Below are positions 54,991-63,480 of a stretch of 64,000 nt of DNA, piece by piece. Below the pieces are notes generated by a model. That model saw only the letters and a list, made by a program, of their open reading frames with translations. It did not search any database and was not told the origin of the DNA. Position 1 is the first letter of the stretch. Each line of letters begins with the position of its first letter. Source of the stretch: Streptomyces triculaminicus (GTDB lineage: Bacteria; Actinomycetota; Actinomycetes; Streptomycetales; Streptomycetaceae). The stretch covers positions 1 to 64,000 of the forward strand of contig NZ_JAFMOF010000001.1 of assembly GCF_017349075.1 (NCBI RefSeq). The letters are read 5' to 3'. Position numbers and translations under genes: made by a program.

Positions 54991-55531
54991 GGCCGGCCAG
55001 GGCCCTCAGCAGGGAGCGCTCCGCGACCGCTGCCCGGGTAGCGCGGGCGTCCGCCAGAGGGGCGAGGACGGCGAGGGTGGCCGCGTCGTCCCCGTGCAGC
55101 TGCATGGCCAGCTGGCCGGCGCCGAGCGCGGGCGTCATCCGGTCGGCGCCGAGGATCTCGGTACACACGCGGGTGCCGGGCGGTAGATCGTCGATCTTGC
55201 AGCCGCCCGGGTGCCAGGACGTCGGCCGCCTCATCCCGCTGCGGGTACAAGCACACCAGGTTCTCCGGATCCGGGAGATCGCCCGGCATGTCCTTCAGAC
55301 AGTGCAGGGCAATGTCCGCGCGTCCGTCGAGGACGTCCTGCGTCACCGACCTGATGAACGCGGCCTTCCCACCGAGCTCGACCGGGGGCCCGCTCCACCG
55401 GTCCCCCGCCGTGGTCACCGGTACGTGCTCCGCCTGCACTCCGGGAGCGATTCGGGAGATCTCTGCCGCCAGCCATGCGCACTCCGGCGCCTCGACGTCT
55501 TTTCAGGCGAATGATGGTTGTGACACTCACT
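54985..55531 (-). pseudogene. hydroxymethylbilane synthase-like (HemC) remnant with internal deletion
   Basis: Start GTG 55531 (SVTTIIRLK). After a shift come AWLAAEISRIAPGVQAEHVP, then ELGGKAAFIRSVTQDVLDGR and ADIALHCLKDMPGDLPDPEN (the conserved HSLKDMP region as HCLKDMP), then GCKIDDLPPGTRV joined directly to CTEILGADRMTPALGAGQLA and ALAGHCHA. About 70 residues with the RGNxDTR motif are deleted, and frameshifts are present. It is a different paralogue from the fragment at 20512-21067. Confidence 0.65.
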
Positions 55532-55603
55532 TTCCTGCGGACGTCGGCCGATAACTGAGACCGAAAGCTCCAGAGACCCGTTCCAACAACCTCGGGAGAC
55601 ACG

Positions 55604-57535
55604 ATGGCCCAACCAGCCGACGGTTCTGCCCCGGATTTCGTCTCACAGGCCGCCGATCCAGTCCGGGAACACCTGGCCACCTCCACCGGCCTGGCCGACT
55701 TCCTCGCCGGCGCCGGCACCCTGACGCTGGACGAGCGCCGGCTGATCGCGGACCAGGCGAAGCTCATGCTGGACCAGAACTACGTCCATCTGCCGCTCAA
55801 AACGGCGATGCACGCCGTCAACCCGGTGCAGCGTCTACGGGTACTGCGCGGCCGGCTGGAAAGACAGACCGAGACGACAAAACCCCCGGAGTGGATGTTC
55901 CACGCCGAGATGTCGGAGATCTTCCACTCGGTCAGGGACCTCCACACCAACTATCTGCTCCCCGACCCCTACGCTCGCAAGGTCGCCTTCCTGCCGTTCC
56001 TCGTCGAGCGGTACGAAGACGACCAGGGCGAGCATTTCATGGTCACCCATGTGGCCCAGGGATTCTCCGCTCCGGGCTTCGAACCCGGCGTCGAGATTAC
56101 CCACTGGAGCGGCATCCCCATCGCCAAGGCCGTTGATCTCAACGCCGCCCGTTTCGCGGGCAGCAACACCGCAGCCCGCCGCAGCCGAGGTACTCAGTCG
56201 CTGACCGTGCGGCCGCTCGTCATGCATCTTCCTCCGTTCGAGGAATGGGTGACCGTCAGCTACACCGACGACAGCGGCACCAAGCGCGAGCTGCGGGAGA
56301 CCTGGCGGATCGTGGAGAATCTCCCACCCTTCGTCAAGGAGCAGGCGCCTATGGGCACCACGTTGGCCGAGGGCTTGGACCTCGACATGGACGAAGCCAA
56401 CCGTGCCAAGGTGATGCTCTTCGCTCCGCAGGTCGTCGCCCAAAAGAAGGCTCTCGAAGCAGGCGAGGCCGCCCCCGAGGTACGCGCTGGTGAGATGGCC
56501 ACCTCGATGCCGGGTGTGTTCCGGGCACAGGAGGTGCGGACTTCCTCCGGTACCTTCGGCTACATCCGGATCTTCACCTTCCTCGAGCGCGACGTGGAAG
56601 GGTTCGTCAGTGAGTTCGTCCGCCTGCTCGGCCTGATGCCGGACCGCGGACTGATCCTGGACGTCCGGGACAACGGCGGCGGCATCATCTTCAACGCCGA
56701 GTTCGCCCTGCAGACGCTCACCCCGCGCCCCATCACACCCGAGCCGACGCAGTTCATCAACTCCCCGCTCAACCTACGGATCTGCCGTAAGCACCAGGAT
56801 GAGCTGGGCGCCTGGGTGCCCTCCATGGAGCAGGCCGTCGAGATCGGCTCCACCTTCTCCAGCGCTGTCCCCATCACACCCGAGACACGTGCCAATGCGA
56901 TCGGCCAGCAGTACTTCGGCCCGGTCGTCCTCATCACCAACGCTCGCTGCTACTCGGCCACCGACATCTTCGCCGCCGGCTTCCAGGACCATCGGATCGG
57001 CCCCGTCCTCGGCACCGACGAGAACACCGGTGCCGGCGGCGCCAACGTCTGGGACCACGAGCACCTCGTAGCACTCCTCGAGGACGAACCCGACACCCCG
57101 TACGTACCGCTGCCGAAGGGAGCCGGCATGCGGGTGGCGATCCGCCGCACCCTGCGGGTCGGCGCCAACTCCGGTACGCCGGTGGAGGACCTCGGCATCA
57201 CCCCGGACGTGCCCTACCAAATGACCCGCCGGGACCTGCTGGAGGGCAACGCCGACCTCTTCGAGCGCGCTGGGCAGGTCCTCAAGGGCCTGACCCCACA
57301 CCCTGTGGCGATCACGGAAGCGACCATGACCGACGGTGCTCTGCGGCTCAAGGTCAAAGCCACCAACATCGACCGGTTGGACGTCTACGTCGACCAGCGC
57401 CCACGCAACTCCGTCGATCTCACCGACGGCCAGGCCGACATCACCATCCCCGACGCCTCCACCGCTCAATCGGCCCGCGTGGAGGGTTTCGCCGACAGCC
57501 GACTCGTTGCCAGCAGAACCGCGCGGCTCGGCTAA
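55604..57535 (+). CDS. S41-family peptidase
   Basis: 643 residues. Peptidase core: GTFGYIRIFTFLERDVEGFV, LDVRDNGGGIIFNAEFA (355-371) and VVLITNARCYSATDIFAAGF, with nucleophile Ser451 in CYSATD, as in the tail-specific protease/CtpA family. A C-terminal domain of about 70 residues looks like a beta-sandwich (RLDVYVDQRPRNSVDLTDG). No signal peptide is visible, so it may act in the cytoplasm, or be unusual for the family. ATG 55604 follows GGGAGACACG. A hairpin follows it. Confidence 0.82.
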   Translation: MAQPADGSAPDFVSQAADPVREHLATSTGLADFLAGAGTLTLDERRLIADQAKLMLDQNYVHLPLKTAMHAVNPVQRLRVLRGRLERQTETTKPPEWMFHAEMSEIFHSVRDLHTNYLLPDPYARKVAFLPFLVERYEDDQGEHFMVTHVAQGFSAPGFEPGVEITHWSGIPIAKAVDLNAARFAGSNTAARRSRGTQSLTVRPLVMHLPPFEEWVTVSYTDDSGTKRELRETWRIVENLPPFVKEQAPMGTTLAEGLDLDMDEANRAKVMLFAPQVVAQKKALEAGEAAPEVRAGEMATSMPGVFRAQEVRTSSGTFGYIRIFTFLERDVEGFVSEFVRLLGLMPDRGLILDVRDNGGGIIFNAEFALQTLTPRPITPEPTQFINSPLNLRICRKHQDELGAWVPSMEQAVEIGSTFSSAVPITPETRANAIGQQYFGPVVLITNARCYSATDIFAAGFQDHRIGPVLGTDENTGAGGANVWDHEHLVALLEDEPDTPYVPLPKGAGMRVAIRRTLRVGANSGTPVEDLGITPDVPYQMTRRDLLEGNADLFERAGQVLKGLTPHPVAITEATMTDGALRLKVKATNIDRLDVYVDQRPRNSVDLTDGQADITIPDASTAQSARVEGFADSRLVASRTARLG

Positions 57536-57603
57536 AGGGTCTGCACCGTCAACGGTGTCGAGTTCGGTGACGACGCGAACACCGCGCTTACGGAATGGCG
57601 AAA

Positions 57604-57629
57604 GGGCGCGGCCCACGTACACCGCGCCC
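57604..57629 (+). terminator. hairpin after the S41 peptidase gene
   Basis: GGGCGCGG (57604-57611) pairs with CCGCGCCC (57622-57629) around a 10-base loop, 70 bp after the stop codon. The remaining DNA up to 57830 shows no gene. Confidence 0.5.
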
Positions 57630-57830
57630 CCGCACCAGTTACTGACGGGTTCCCGGCGAGGTCCGCGACCGCCCGGCTCGCAGCCCCCTTTGCCGGTGCG
57701 CTTCGTGGCCTCCGAGGCCCCGGCGCCGCCCACGAGTGGGCCGCGTCGGCGCACGAGAATCGTCGCAGTTTCGCGGGCGGCAGAACGTCCAACCGGCCTC
57801 CGGGTGCCTTCGCGCTTCTACGCTGGAAGG

Positions 57831-58217
57831 GTGAGTACCCAAGCCTCGAAGCCCGCGTCCAACCCCGCGCCCGCCCGTGTCATCCCCCTCCGCCCCGCCC
57901 GGGAGCCCCTCTGGCGGAACATCGTGGGGGAGGTGTTGCGCCGGGAGCGGCTGGCGCAGAAGCGGACGCTCAAGGACGTGGCCGACGCCGGGCGAATCTC
58001 CATGCCCTACCTCTCCGAGGTGGAGCGCGGGCTCAAGGAGGCGTCCTCCGAAGTGCTCGCGGCCGCCGCCGCGGCGCTCGGGCTCAGCCTGGCCGAGCTC
58101 CTCGCCTTGGTCCAGGCAGAGCTCATCCGCCTGGCCAGCCGTACGCACGTCCGCTCGGTCGGGCGGGCAGCGTCGCAGGCGCAACGGCGGCAGGGCGAAG
58201 TGCGCCTCGCCGCCTGA
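57831..58217 (+). CDS. PopR/ClgR-like XRE-family activator
   Basis: 128 residues with one HTH (LKDVADAGRISMPYLSEVER, about 47-66), preceded by the basic helix NIVGEVLRRERLAQKRT and followed by an Ala-rich helix, as in the Streptomyces ClpP regulators ClgR and PopR. The last residues are RLAA. PopR and ClgR are degraded by ClpP through a terminal Ala-Ala, and the same degron is present here. GTG 57831 starts the gene. It is convergent with the two clpP genes it probably activates, and a PopR-type palindrome lies upstream of them. Confidence 0.75.
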   Translation: MSTQASKPASNPAPARVIPLRPAREPLWRNIVGEVLRRERLAQKRTLKDVADAGRISMPYLSEVERGLKEASSEVLAAAAAALGLSLAELLALVQAELIRLASRTHVRSVGRAASQAQRRQGEVRLAA

Positions 58218-58258
58218 TCGCCTGCCTGATCGCCTGCCTGACCGGCTGACGTCGGCTT

Positions 58259-58297
58259 GGCGGGTGGCCGCCCACCCCCGTAGCGCGGCCACCCGCC
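58259..58297. terminator. bidirectional terminator between popR-like gene and clpP operon
   Basis: A perfect 13-bp inverted repeat (58259-58271 with 58285-58297, GGCGGGTGGCCGC) with a 13-base loop sits between the two convergent transcripts. It would stop both. Confidence 0.8.
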
Positions 58298-58304
58298 CCC
58301 GCGG

Positions 58305-58913
58305 CTACGCGGCCGTCGGCAGGACCCGGCGGCTGAGGACCGCGTCCGCGAGGCCGTACTCCACCGCCTCCTGTGCGGTGAAGACCTTGTCGCGGTCCAT
58401 GTCGGCACGCAGGGACGCGACGTCGTGGCCGGTGTGCCGGGAGAGGACCTCTTCCACTTCCGAGCGGATGCGGAGCATCTCCTTGGCCTGCAGGGTGAGG
58501 TCGGAGACGGTCCCCTGCCGGCCCCCGCTCGCGGGCTGTCCCAGCAGGATCCGCGCGTGTTCGAGGACGAAGCGCCGGCCCGGGTCGCCGCCGGCGAGGA
58601 GTACGGCCGCGGTGGAGGCGGCCTGACCGACGCAGAACGTGGAGATCGGGGCGCGGACGAAGGTCATCGTGTCGTAGATGGCCATGAGGGAAGTGAAGGA
58701 TCCGCCCGGGGAGTTGATGTAGAGGGCGATCTCGCTGTCCGGGCTGGACGATTCGAGGTGGAGCAGCTGGGCGATGACGACGTTGGCGACGCCGTCATCG
58801 ATCTCCGTGCCGAGGAAGATGATGCGCTCGGAGAGCAGTCGACTGAAGACGTCATAGGCCCGCTCCCCGTTCGAGGTGCGCTCGACGACGGTGGGAATGG
58901 TGTACTGGCTCAT
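58305..58913 (-). CDS. clpP4: ClpP-like protease subunit lacking the catalytic His
   Basis: 202 residues, ClpP fold. Ser100 is present in [11 protein letters not shown] and Asp171 in [11 protein letters not shown], but the His of the usual MHQPS motif is Gly125 ([11 protein letters not shown]). The triad is therefore incomplete. This matches a second, partner-type ClpP in the clpP3-clpP4 operon of Streptomyces, where mixed rings form. The start ATG 58913 is 4 bp after the stop of the first clpP gene, so both are co-translated. The symbol is by operon position and similarity. Confidence 0.82.
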   Translation of the reverse strand: MSQYTIPTVVERTSNGERAYDVFSRLLSERIIFLGTEIDDGVANVVIAQLLHLESSSPDSEIALYINSPGGSFTSLMAIYDTMTFVRAPISTFCVGQAASTAAVLLAGGDPGRRFVLEHARILLGQPASGGRQGTVSDLTLQAKEMLRIRSEVEEVLSRHTGHDVASLRADMDRDKVFTAQEAVEYGLADAVLSRRVLPTAA

Positions 58914-58917
58914 GTCG

Positions 58918-59565
58918 TCAGAGTCCGATCCGTCGCTTGGTGCCGGCCGGGCGGACGTCCTCCAGGGACTCCACGACGCGGTCGATCATGCCGTAGTCCT
59001 TCGCCTGCTGCGCCGTGAACCACCGGTCGCGGTCGCCGTCGCGGGAGACGGTCTCCTCGGACTGGCCGGTGTGCTCGGCGGTGATGCGCTCGATGGCCTT
59101 CTTGGTGAATTCGAGGTTCTCGGCCTGGATGGCGATGTCGGCGACGGTGCCGCCGATTCCGGCCGACGGCTGGTGCATCATGATCCGCGCGTTCGGCAGG
59201 GCGTAGCGCTTGCCCGGTGTTCCGACGGTGAGGAGGAACTGCCCCATGCTGGCGGCGAATCCCATGGCGAGGGTGGAGACGTCGTTGGGGATCAGCCGCA
59301 TCGTGTCGTAGATCGCCAGCCCGGCCGTGACCGAGCCGCCGGGGCTGTTGATGCAGAGGGCGATGTCGGTGCGGGGGTCCTCGGCGGAGAGAAGCAGCAG
59401 TTGTGCGCAGACGCGGTTGGCGGAGGCCTCGTTGACTTCCGTGCCGAGGAAGACGATGCGCTGCATGAGCAGCAGCGAGGCGAGGTGGTCGTCGAAGCGG
59501 GTCGGGGACGCGTCGCCGTCGGTGGCGCGCGGTTCGAGGGCTAGGGGTGAGAAGAGGGGTGACAT
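58918..59565 (-). CDS. clpP3: ClpP protease subunit
   Basis: 215 residues with a complete triad: Ser106 in [11 protein letters not shown], His131 in [11 protein letters not shown], Asp176 in [10 protein letters not shown]. An N-terminal extension of about 25 residues is probably a propeptide. It forms the proteolytic chamber with a Clp ATPase. In Streptomyces the clpP3-clpP4 operon is induced by PopR when ClpP1/P2 fails. ATG 59565 follows GAGGAGACCTC. First gene of the two-gene operon. Confidence 0.88.
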   Translation of the reverse strand: MSPLFSPLALEPRATDGDASPTRFDDHLASLLLMQRIVFLGTEVNEASANRVCAQLLLLSAEDPRTDIALCINSPGGSVTAGLAIYDTMRLIPNDVSTLAMGFAASMGQFLLTVGTPGKRYALPNARIMMHQPSAGIGGTVADIAIQAENLEFTKKAIERITAEHTGQSEETVSRDGDRDRWFTAQQAKDYGMIDRVVESLEDVRPAGTKRRIGL

Positions 59566-59644
59566 GAGGTCTCCTCGGCCGGGTTGGTGGCGTGGTCGGG
59601 TCTTTCACCACTCTCCGGCCGTGCGCGGCCCCGCGACAGCTTTC

Positions 59645-59673
59645 TCTGCCCCCGGCAGATTCGCCGAGGGCAG
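59645..59673 (-). promoter_or_regulatory. PopR-type operator upstream of the clpP operon
   Basis: TCTGCCCCCGGCAGA (59645-59659) is an exact TCTGCC-N3-GGCAGA palindrome, the reported binding site of PopR in S. lividans. A further half-site GGCAGA lies at 59668-59673. It is 80 bp upstream of the clpP3-like start codon, a suitable place for an activator site. Confidence 0.8.
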
Positions 59674-59870
59674 AGCGAAGGCCCGTAGCGGGTACGCGCC
59701 AGCAGCTACCTGAGGGCCTCCGTGTCAGGAACCGGGGCATCCGGGGGCGTTGTTGACCCAGACCGCGTTGTTGCCCGACGGCCGGTCCATCGCCGGCCGG
59801 CCCTTCGTCGCCTGTTCACCGCGCTCTTCGGCCGGCCGCACATCGGCTCGCCGTTACTGACTTTGTAGCC

Positions 59871-60020
59871 GTGGTGTCGTGGGGGCTGACGGCTGGTGGT
59901 CGTCTACGGGTGAGTGTGCGGTCGGTCCCGCGGTGGCGCCGGGCGTGGGAAGAGGGCGGTGAGATCACCCTGCGTTCGAAAGTGCCCGTTTCCCACCCGA
60001 AGCTGAGCGATGAGCTGTTC
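59871..60020 (+). pseudogene. IS630-family HTH fragment
   Basis: LRVSVRSVPRWRRAWEEGGE followed by KVPVSHPKLSDELFAV resembles the N-terminal HTH of IS630 transposases (compare DIAAALRVSVRSVERWRRQ in the element at 1859-3791). Only about 50 residues remain. The DNA from 59674 to 59870 shows no gene. Confidence 0.6.
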
Positions 60021-60031
60021 GCGGTGCCGGT

Positions 60032-60697
60032 TCAGGTGGTGGTGCCGGGGACTGGGGCCTGGCCGACGAGGTAGATCCGTTTGCGGAGTTCCGTCTCGGC
60101 CCAGTCCAGGTCAGCTCGTAGGTCGAGCCAGACCCGGTCCTTGCGTGTGCCGGGCTGGTCGAGACTGACGGCGACCCAGGAGAACACACCCTGAAGGATC
60201 TCCCGTCTGCGTCCGGGGCTGGTCACGGAGAGCGCGAAGGACAGGGCGATGCCGGCCCGGGTGACGATCATGTGGCTCGCATCGTCCGGCTGGGGGCGGC
60301 CTGCGGTGAGGTAACGCGGAGCGTCGAGGACCTTGATCCACTCCAGAACCGTTCCAGGGACCTGTTCGTCCAGGATTCCCGCGATGGAGTCGCGCACCGC
60401 GACGGCGGGCTGTTCACCGAGCCAGCCCAGCCAGTGCTCGGAATCCGTGAGCTTGACGAAGTCATCCTTGGGCGGGCCGTAGTTCGGATTCTCCACGAAC
60501 TCGCCGGTCAGCTTCCCGTCCGCGCCGACCCGCCAGAATCCCTCGATCGCTTCCCCCGGGACGTAGCCGTTGGGGTCGCCGATGAGGTCGGAGTCGATCG
60601 CCGCAACCGACCCGCCCGGGTTCGCAGCCGCCTCCGCGACGAGCCCGGGCGGAGGCGACTGCAGGATGCGCCGCCGCTCCGCTGATATGTCCCCCAT
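60032..60697 (-). CDS. hypothetical protein
   Basis: 221 residues, soluble, alpha/beta. Stretches such as GDPNGYVPGEAIEGFWRVGA, NPNYGPPKDDFVKLTDSEHW and LDLRADLDWAETELRKRIYL show good codon use. No known family. The start ATG 60697 is in an AGC-ACATG context without a clear ribosome-binding site; the longer upstream frame has none either. No signal or membrane segment. The gap 60698-60965 shows no gene. Confidence 0.65.
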   Translation of the reverse strand: MGDISAERRRILQSPPPGLVAEAAANPGGSVAAIDSDLIGDPNGYVPGEAIEGFWRVGADGKLTGEFVENPNYGPPKDDFVKLTDSEHWLGWLGEQPAVAVRDSIAGILDEQVPGTVLEWIKVLDAPRYLTAGRPQPDDASHMIVTRAGIALSFALSVTSPGRRREILQGVFSWVAVSLDQPGTRKDRVWLDLRADLDWAETELRKRIYLVGQAPVPGTTT

Positions 60698-60965
60698 GTG
60701 AGCACCCCTTCGCTTGGTTCGTCCGAGGAGGTCAGCACCACCCCGCCCGGGGCACATTTCCATGAGCGCTGTCGGCCGATGCCTCAGGGCCTGGAGCGAA
60801 CCGGTCCCACTGCAAATCACGTGGCGGAGGCTCACCCATGACCGGCCGCCGGCACGTGCCTCGCAACCAGAGGAGACCGGGGTTCTCGCCCTGCATCCGC
60901 AGGCCGTTGTCGCCCGCACATCCCTGGTCGCCGACCATGGGTGTTCCGCCCGGGGCGCAGAGTCG

Positions 60966-61619
60966 TCAGCCGACCGTAATCTCGAGCTGTCCGTCCTGCG
61001 AGACGTGAGCAGAAATCGCGGTGAGGTCCTTGACGGTTACATCCGCTTCAAGCCTGTCCGCCGCCTGTGTGGTGGTCAGGGCGATGGTCGTCATGCCTGC
61101 CGCGCGCCCAGAGGCCAGACCGGCCGGAGAGTCCTCAACGACGGCGCAGCGGGAAGGGCTGACGCCGAGACGCTCGGCTGCCAGGAGGAAGGGTTCCGGG
61201 TGAGGTTTGTGGTGGGTGATGTCGTCGACGGTGACGAGGACCTTGGGGAGGATGCCGAGCTGCCCGAGCCGGGCCTCGGCGACACGGCGGGTGCCGGAGG
61301 TCACGACGGCCCAACGATCCGCGGGCAGTGAGGCGATGAGGTCGGCGGCTCCGGGCACCGGGGTGACGTTGCCTGCCAGGGCGCCGGCCACCTCGGCGTC
61401 CTCCAGGCGCCGCACCGCTTTGGCCACCTGGTCGGCGGGCATGAGGTCCGCGATGATCGCGGAGGCGGGCCGGCCGTGCACCGGGACCCGGGCCATCACC
61501 TCTTCCAAGGTCATGCCGTACGACTCCGCCCATTGCCGCCACGCGCCACGGGCTACCAAGCGCATGGAGACGACTGTGTCGTCACTATCGAATAAAAGGG
61601 CGTCAACCGAGAGTCGCAT
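60966..61619 (-). CDS. HAD-family phosphatase (sugar-phosphatase-like)
   Basis: 217 residues. HAD motifs: I LLFDSDDTVVSM (Asp nucleophile at about 10), II VVTSGTRR, III Lys in HHKPHPEPFLLAAE, IV VVEDSPAGLASGRAAGMTT. The helical cap between I and II is of the beta-phosphoglucomutase/sugar phosphatase type. It probably dephosphorylates a sugar phosphate. ATG 61619 starts the gene. It stands alone between the hypothetical gene and the cupin/P450 remnants. Confidence 0.85.
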   Translation of the reverse strand: MRLSVDALLFDSDDTVVSMRLVARGAWRQWAESYGMTLEEVMARVPVHGRPASAIIADLMPADQVAKAVRRLEDAEVAGALAGNVTPVPGAADLIASLPADRWAVVTSGTRRVAEARLGQLGILPKVLVTVDDITHHKPHPEPFLLAAERLGVSPSRCAVVEDSPAGLASGRAAGMTTIALTTTQAADRLEADVTVKDLTAISAHVSQDGQLEITVG

Positions 61620-61703
61620 GGCCGGGAGCGTACCTGGTGATTCGATACGGCAGGCGCCCGGCGATGCTTTGCCCCTCCTGCCAGGATCCTTAACGGCAGT
61701 CCG

Positions 61704-62134
61704 CTACACCGCCCCCGCCCCGAAGTCCTCCTCGAAGTAGCTGTCGTGCCGCACGCGGAACTCCTTGAGTTCCTCGCTGCCGCGCTGCGACATCTCCGCG
61801 ACCCTTTCGAAGAAATCCTCGCGTGGGACGCCCGGGGAGAAGAGCATGAGCATCGACATGGGCTCGTCCGTCACGTTCTTGAAGGCGTGCAGGCCGCCGG
61901 GCGGAACGTACAGGCCTCCGACATCGCCTTGTGGAAGTGGGACTTGGCGCCGGCGGCCCGCGCTGCCAGGTCCACCTGGTACAGGCCGTACTCGCCCCCG
62001 GTGGACTCGTGCGTGGCGAGGTAGCGGTAGGCGTCGCCGCGGGGCGAGGTGAGGTCCGGCGGGGTGTCCGCGGTACGGAAGGAGGCGTTCACTTCGCCTT
62101 TGTCTCCGTGGTAGCGGGCGGCGGGGTAGGACAT
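61704..62134 (-). pseudogene. cupin-domain protein with internal deletion
   Basis: From ATG 62134: SYPAARYHGDKGEVNASFRT and a cupin first motif AAGAKSHFHKAMSEA. Then about 25 residues of the barrel are missing and the frame changes to GLYVPPGGLHAFKNVTDEPM, the second metal-binding motif, continuing to the stop at 61704. Two of the metal ligands fall in the joined parts, but the deletion and shift should kill the protein. Confidence 0.7.
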
Positions 62135-62189
62135 GGCGGGGCCTTTCATAAGGGTTGTGGCGCTGGTCACGTGTGTGAGCGGCGGGAGC

Positions 62190-62888
62190 GGGCTCCGTGA
62201 TCGGGATCGGTGGCGACGACGGGAGCGCGCTGCCCAGCTGATCGCGCAGCGCCGCGGCCGCGGACAGGTACTTGCGGTGCCCCAGCGCGGGCGAGGACGC
62301 GATCGGGGCGGGCAGGACGGTGCCCACGAAGACCCCGCGCATCACCGTGGTCAGGTGCTCGGCGACCCGCTCCCCCAGCTCGGCCACGGCTGCGGCGCCG
62401 TCCGGGCGTTCGGTGCTGAACAGGGTCGCGACGAGCATGACCGTCATCATCCGACGCATCACCAGATCCATGGCGATCACCTCGCCCGGGCTCCAGGACG
62501 ACACCTGTTCCTCTGCGATGTCGGTCATCGTGCCGGCGCACGCGGCGACGCTGTCACGGTGGAAAGCGAGCTGGAGCGCGCGACGTTGACGCCGGTGGAA
62601 ATCCCGCTCGGACGTGATGATGCCGTTCCCGACGAAAGGCCGCGCGATGTCGAACAGCAGCCCCTTGCCGAACTTCCTGCTCTGCGTCACGAGAACGCTG
62701 TGGACGGCCTCCGGCGAGTTCAGGACGAACACCGGCCGATTCCCGAGGAATATCCTGACGATGTCGCCCTGCGCCCTGACCGATTGCAGGAAGTCCACCC
62801 GCTGTACGGCCAACTGCGGCAGGTGGCCGAGTAAGGGAAAACGGCCCGGCACGATGGGCGCCGTCACTGGAGCGGTGGTGGTACGCAC
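62190..62888 (-). pseudogene. cytochrome P450, 3'-truncated
   Basis: From 62888: PIVPGRFPLLGHLPQLAVQR, VRIFLGNRPVFVLNSPEAVH, NGIITSERDFHRRQRRALQL and VMRRMMTVMLVATLFS. This is the N-terminal half (about 215 residues) of a P450. The I-helix, ExxR and heme-Cys parts are absent. The sequence ends around 62200 shortly before the cupin gene. The open frame that runs through both is an artefact of the deletions. Confidence 0.8.
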
Positions 62889-63043
62889 AGCCCTGCACCT
62901 CTATGAAGCATGAGATCGAAAAGTCGCTCGCCTTTGGAAAGCTCCCTCGCCCGCGGTGCACCGTGATCATCGTCCGCCGCCTCCGGATCGGTCAAGGGTC
63001 CGGCTGGAAAAGCACGACCGGAGAGCTTTTGAGTCGAAGGGTG

Positions 63044-63062
63044 TGAATTCTCTCGGAATTCA
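63044..63062. promoter_or_regulatory. palindrome upstream of the Cys peptide gene
   Basis: TGAATTC and GAATTCA form a perfect 7-bp inverted repeat around TCTCG, 56 bp upstream of the ATG at 63118. Position and symmetry suit an operator for a dimeric regulator. Confidence 0.4.
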
Positions 63063-63117
63063 GCCCGGAGCTGTCGGCCGTGCTGCCGAGGGCGGCAGGG
63101 AGCAGCGGAGGTTGGAC

Positions 63118-63285
63118 ATGCCGATCCAAAGCATTTGCGGCATCGGCGAGTTTGGGAACTGTATCCAGTTGTGGATTGCGGGGGCGGCGTCGGTCCAACT
63201 GTGCCCCACAGCTGCATCCCAGTACATCTGTCATTTGACTGCAGGAGCGGGATGGCTGATCACGCCGGAGCGAGTCGAGCGGTAG
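63118..63285 (+). CDS. 55-residue peptide with four cysteines
   Basis: ATG 63118 is preceded by a near-perfect GGAGG at 7 bases, one of the best ribosome-binding sites in the window. The peptide has Cys at 7, 15, 29 and 38, a hydrophobic middle (IQLWIAGAASVQL) and a polar tail (WLITPERVER). It is not a fragment of a known protein as far as I can see. GC content is lower than in the neighbours. It might be a precursor peptide (RiPP or bacteriocin-like), a small zinc protein, or a regulator. No modifying enzyme is visible within the window on either side. Confidence 0.5.
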   Translation: MPIQSICGIGEFGNCIQLWIAGAASVQLCPTAASQYICHLTAGAGWLITPERVER

Positions 63286-63480
63286 GTCGTGCACTCGGGA
63301 TTCCGGTCGCTGGCGTGTCCGGGTGCGTGGCGGCCTCATTCCGGACGCGCCCTGGACACGTGTGGTCGCACTGCTGCCCGCACGCCGCCTGCCGGCGGAG
63401 CCGATTCGGACGACCCGTCAGGGGAGCCCCCGGCTGTCGACCCTGCGACGGCTGCGCGTTCTCGTCCGGCCGCGGGGTTC
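63286..63480. other. short region with a possible IS5 trace
   Basis: The plus strand at 63330-63400 reads LIPDAPWTRVVALLPARRLP, reminiscent of IS5 transposase N-termini (L-x-D-x-W-x-R-V-x-P-L-L-P). Too short to call. Confidence 0.3.

Noticed and set aside
61704..62888. P450-cupin fusion enzyme
   Set aside because: Neither domain is complete; the frame arises from deletions.
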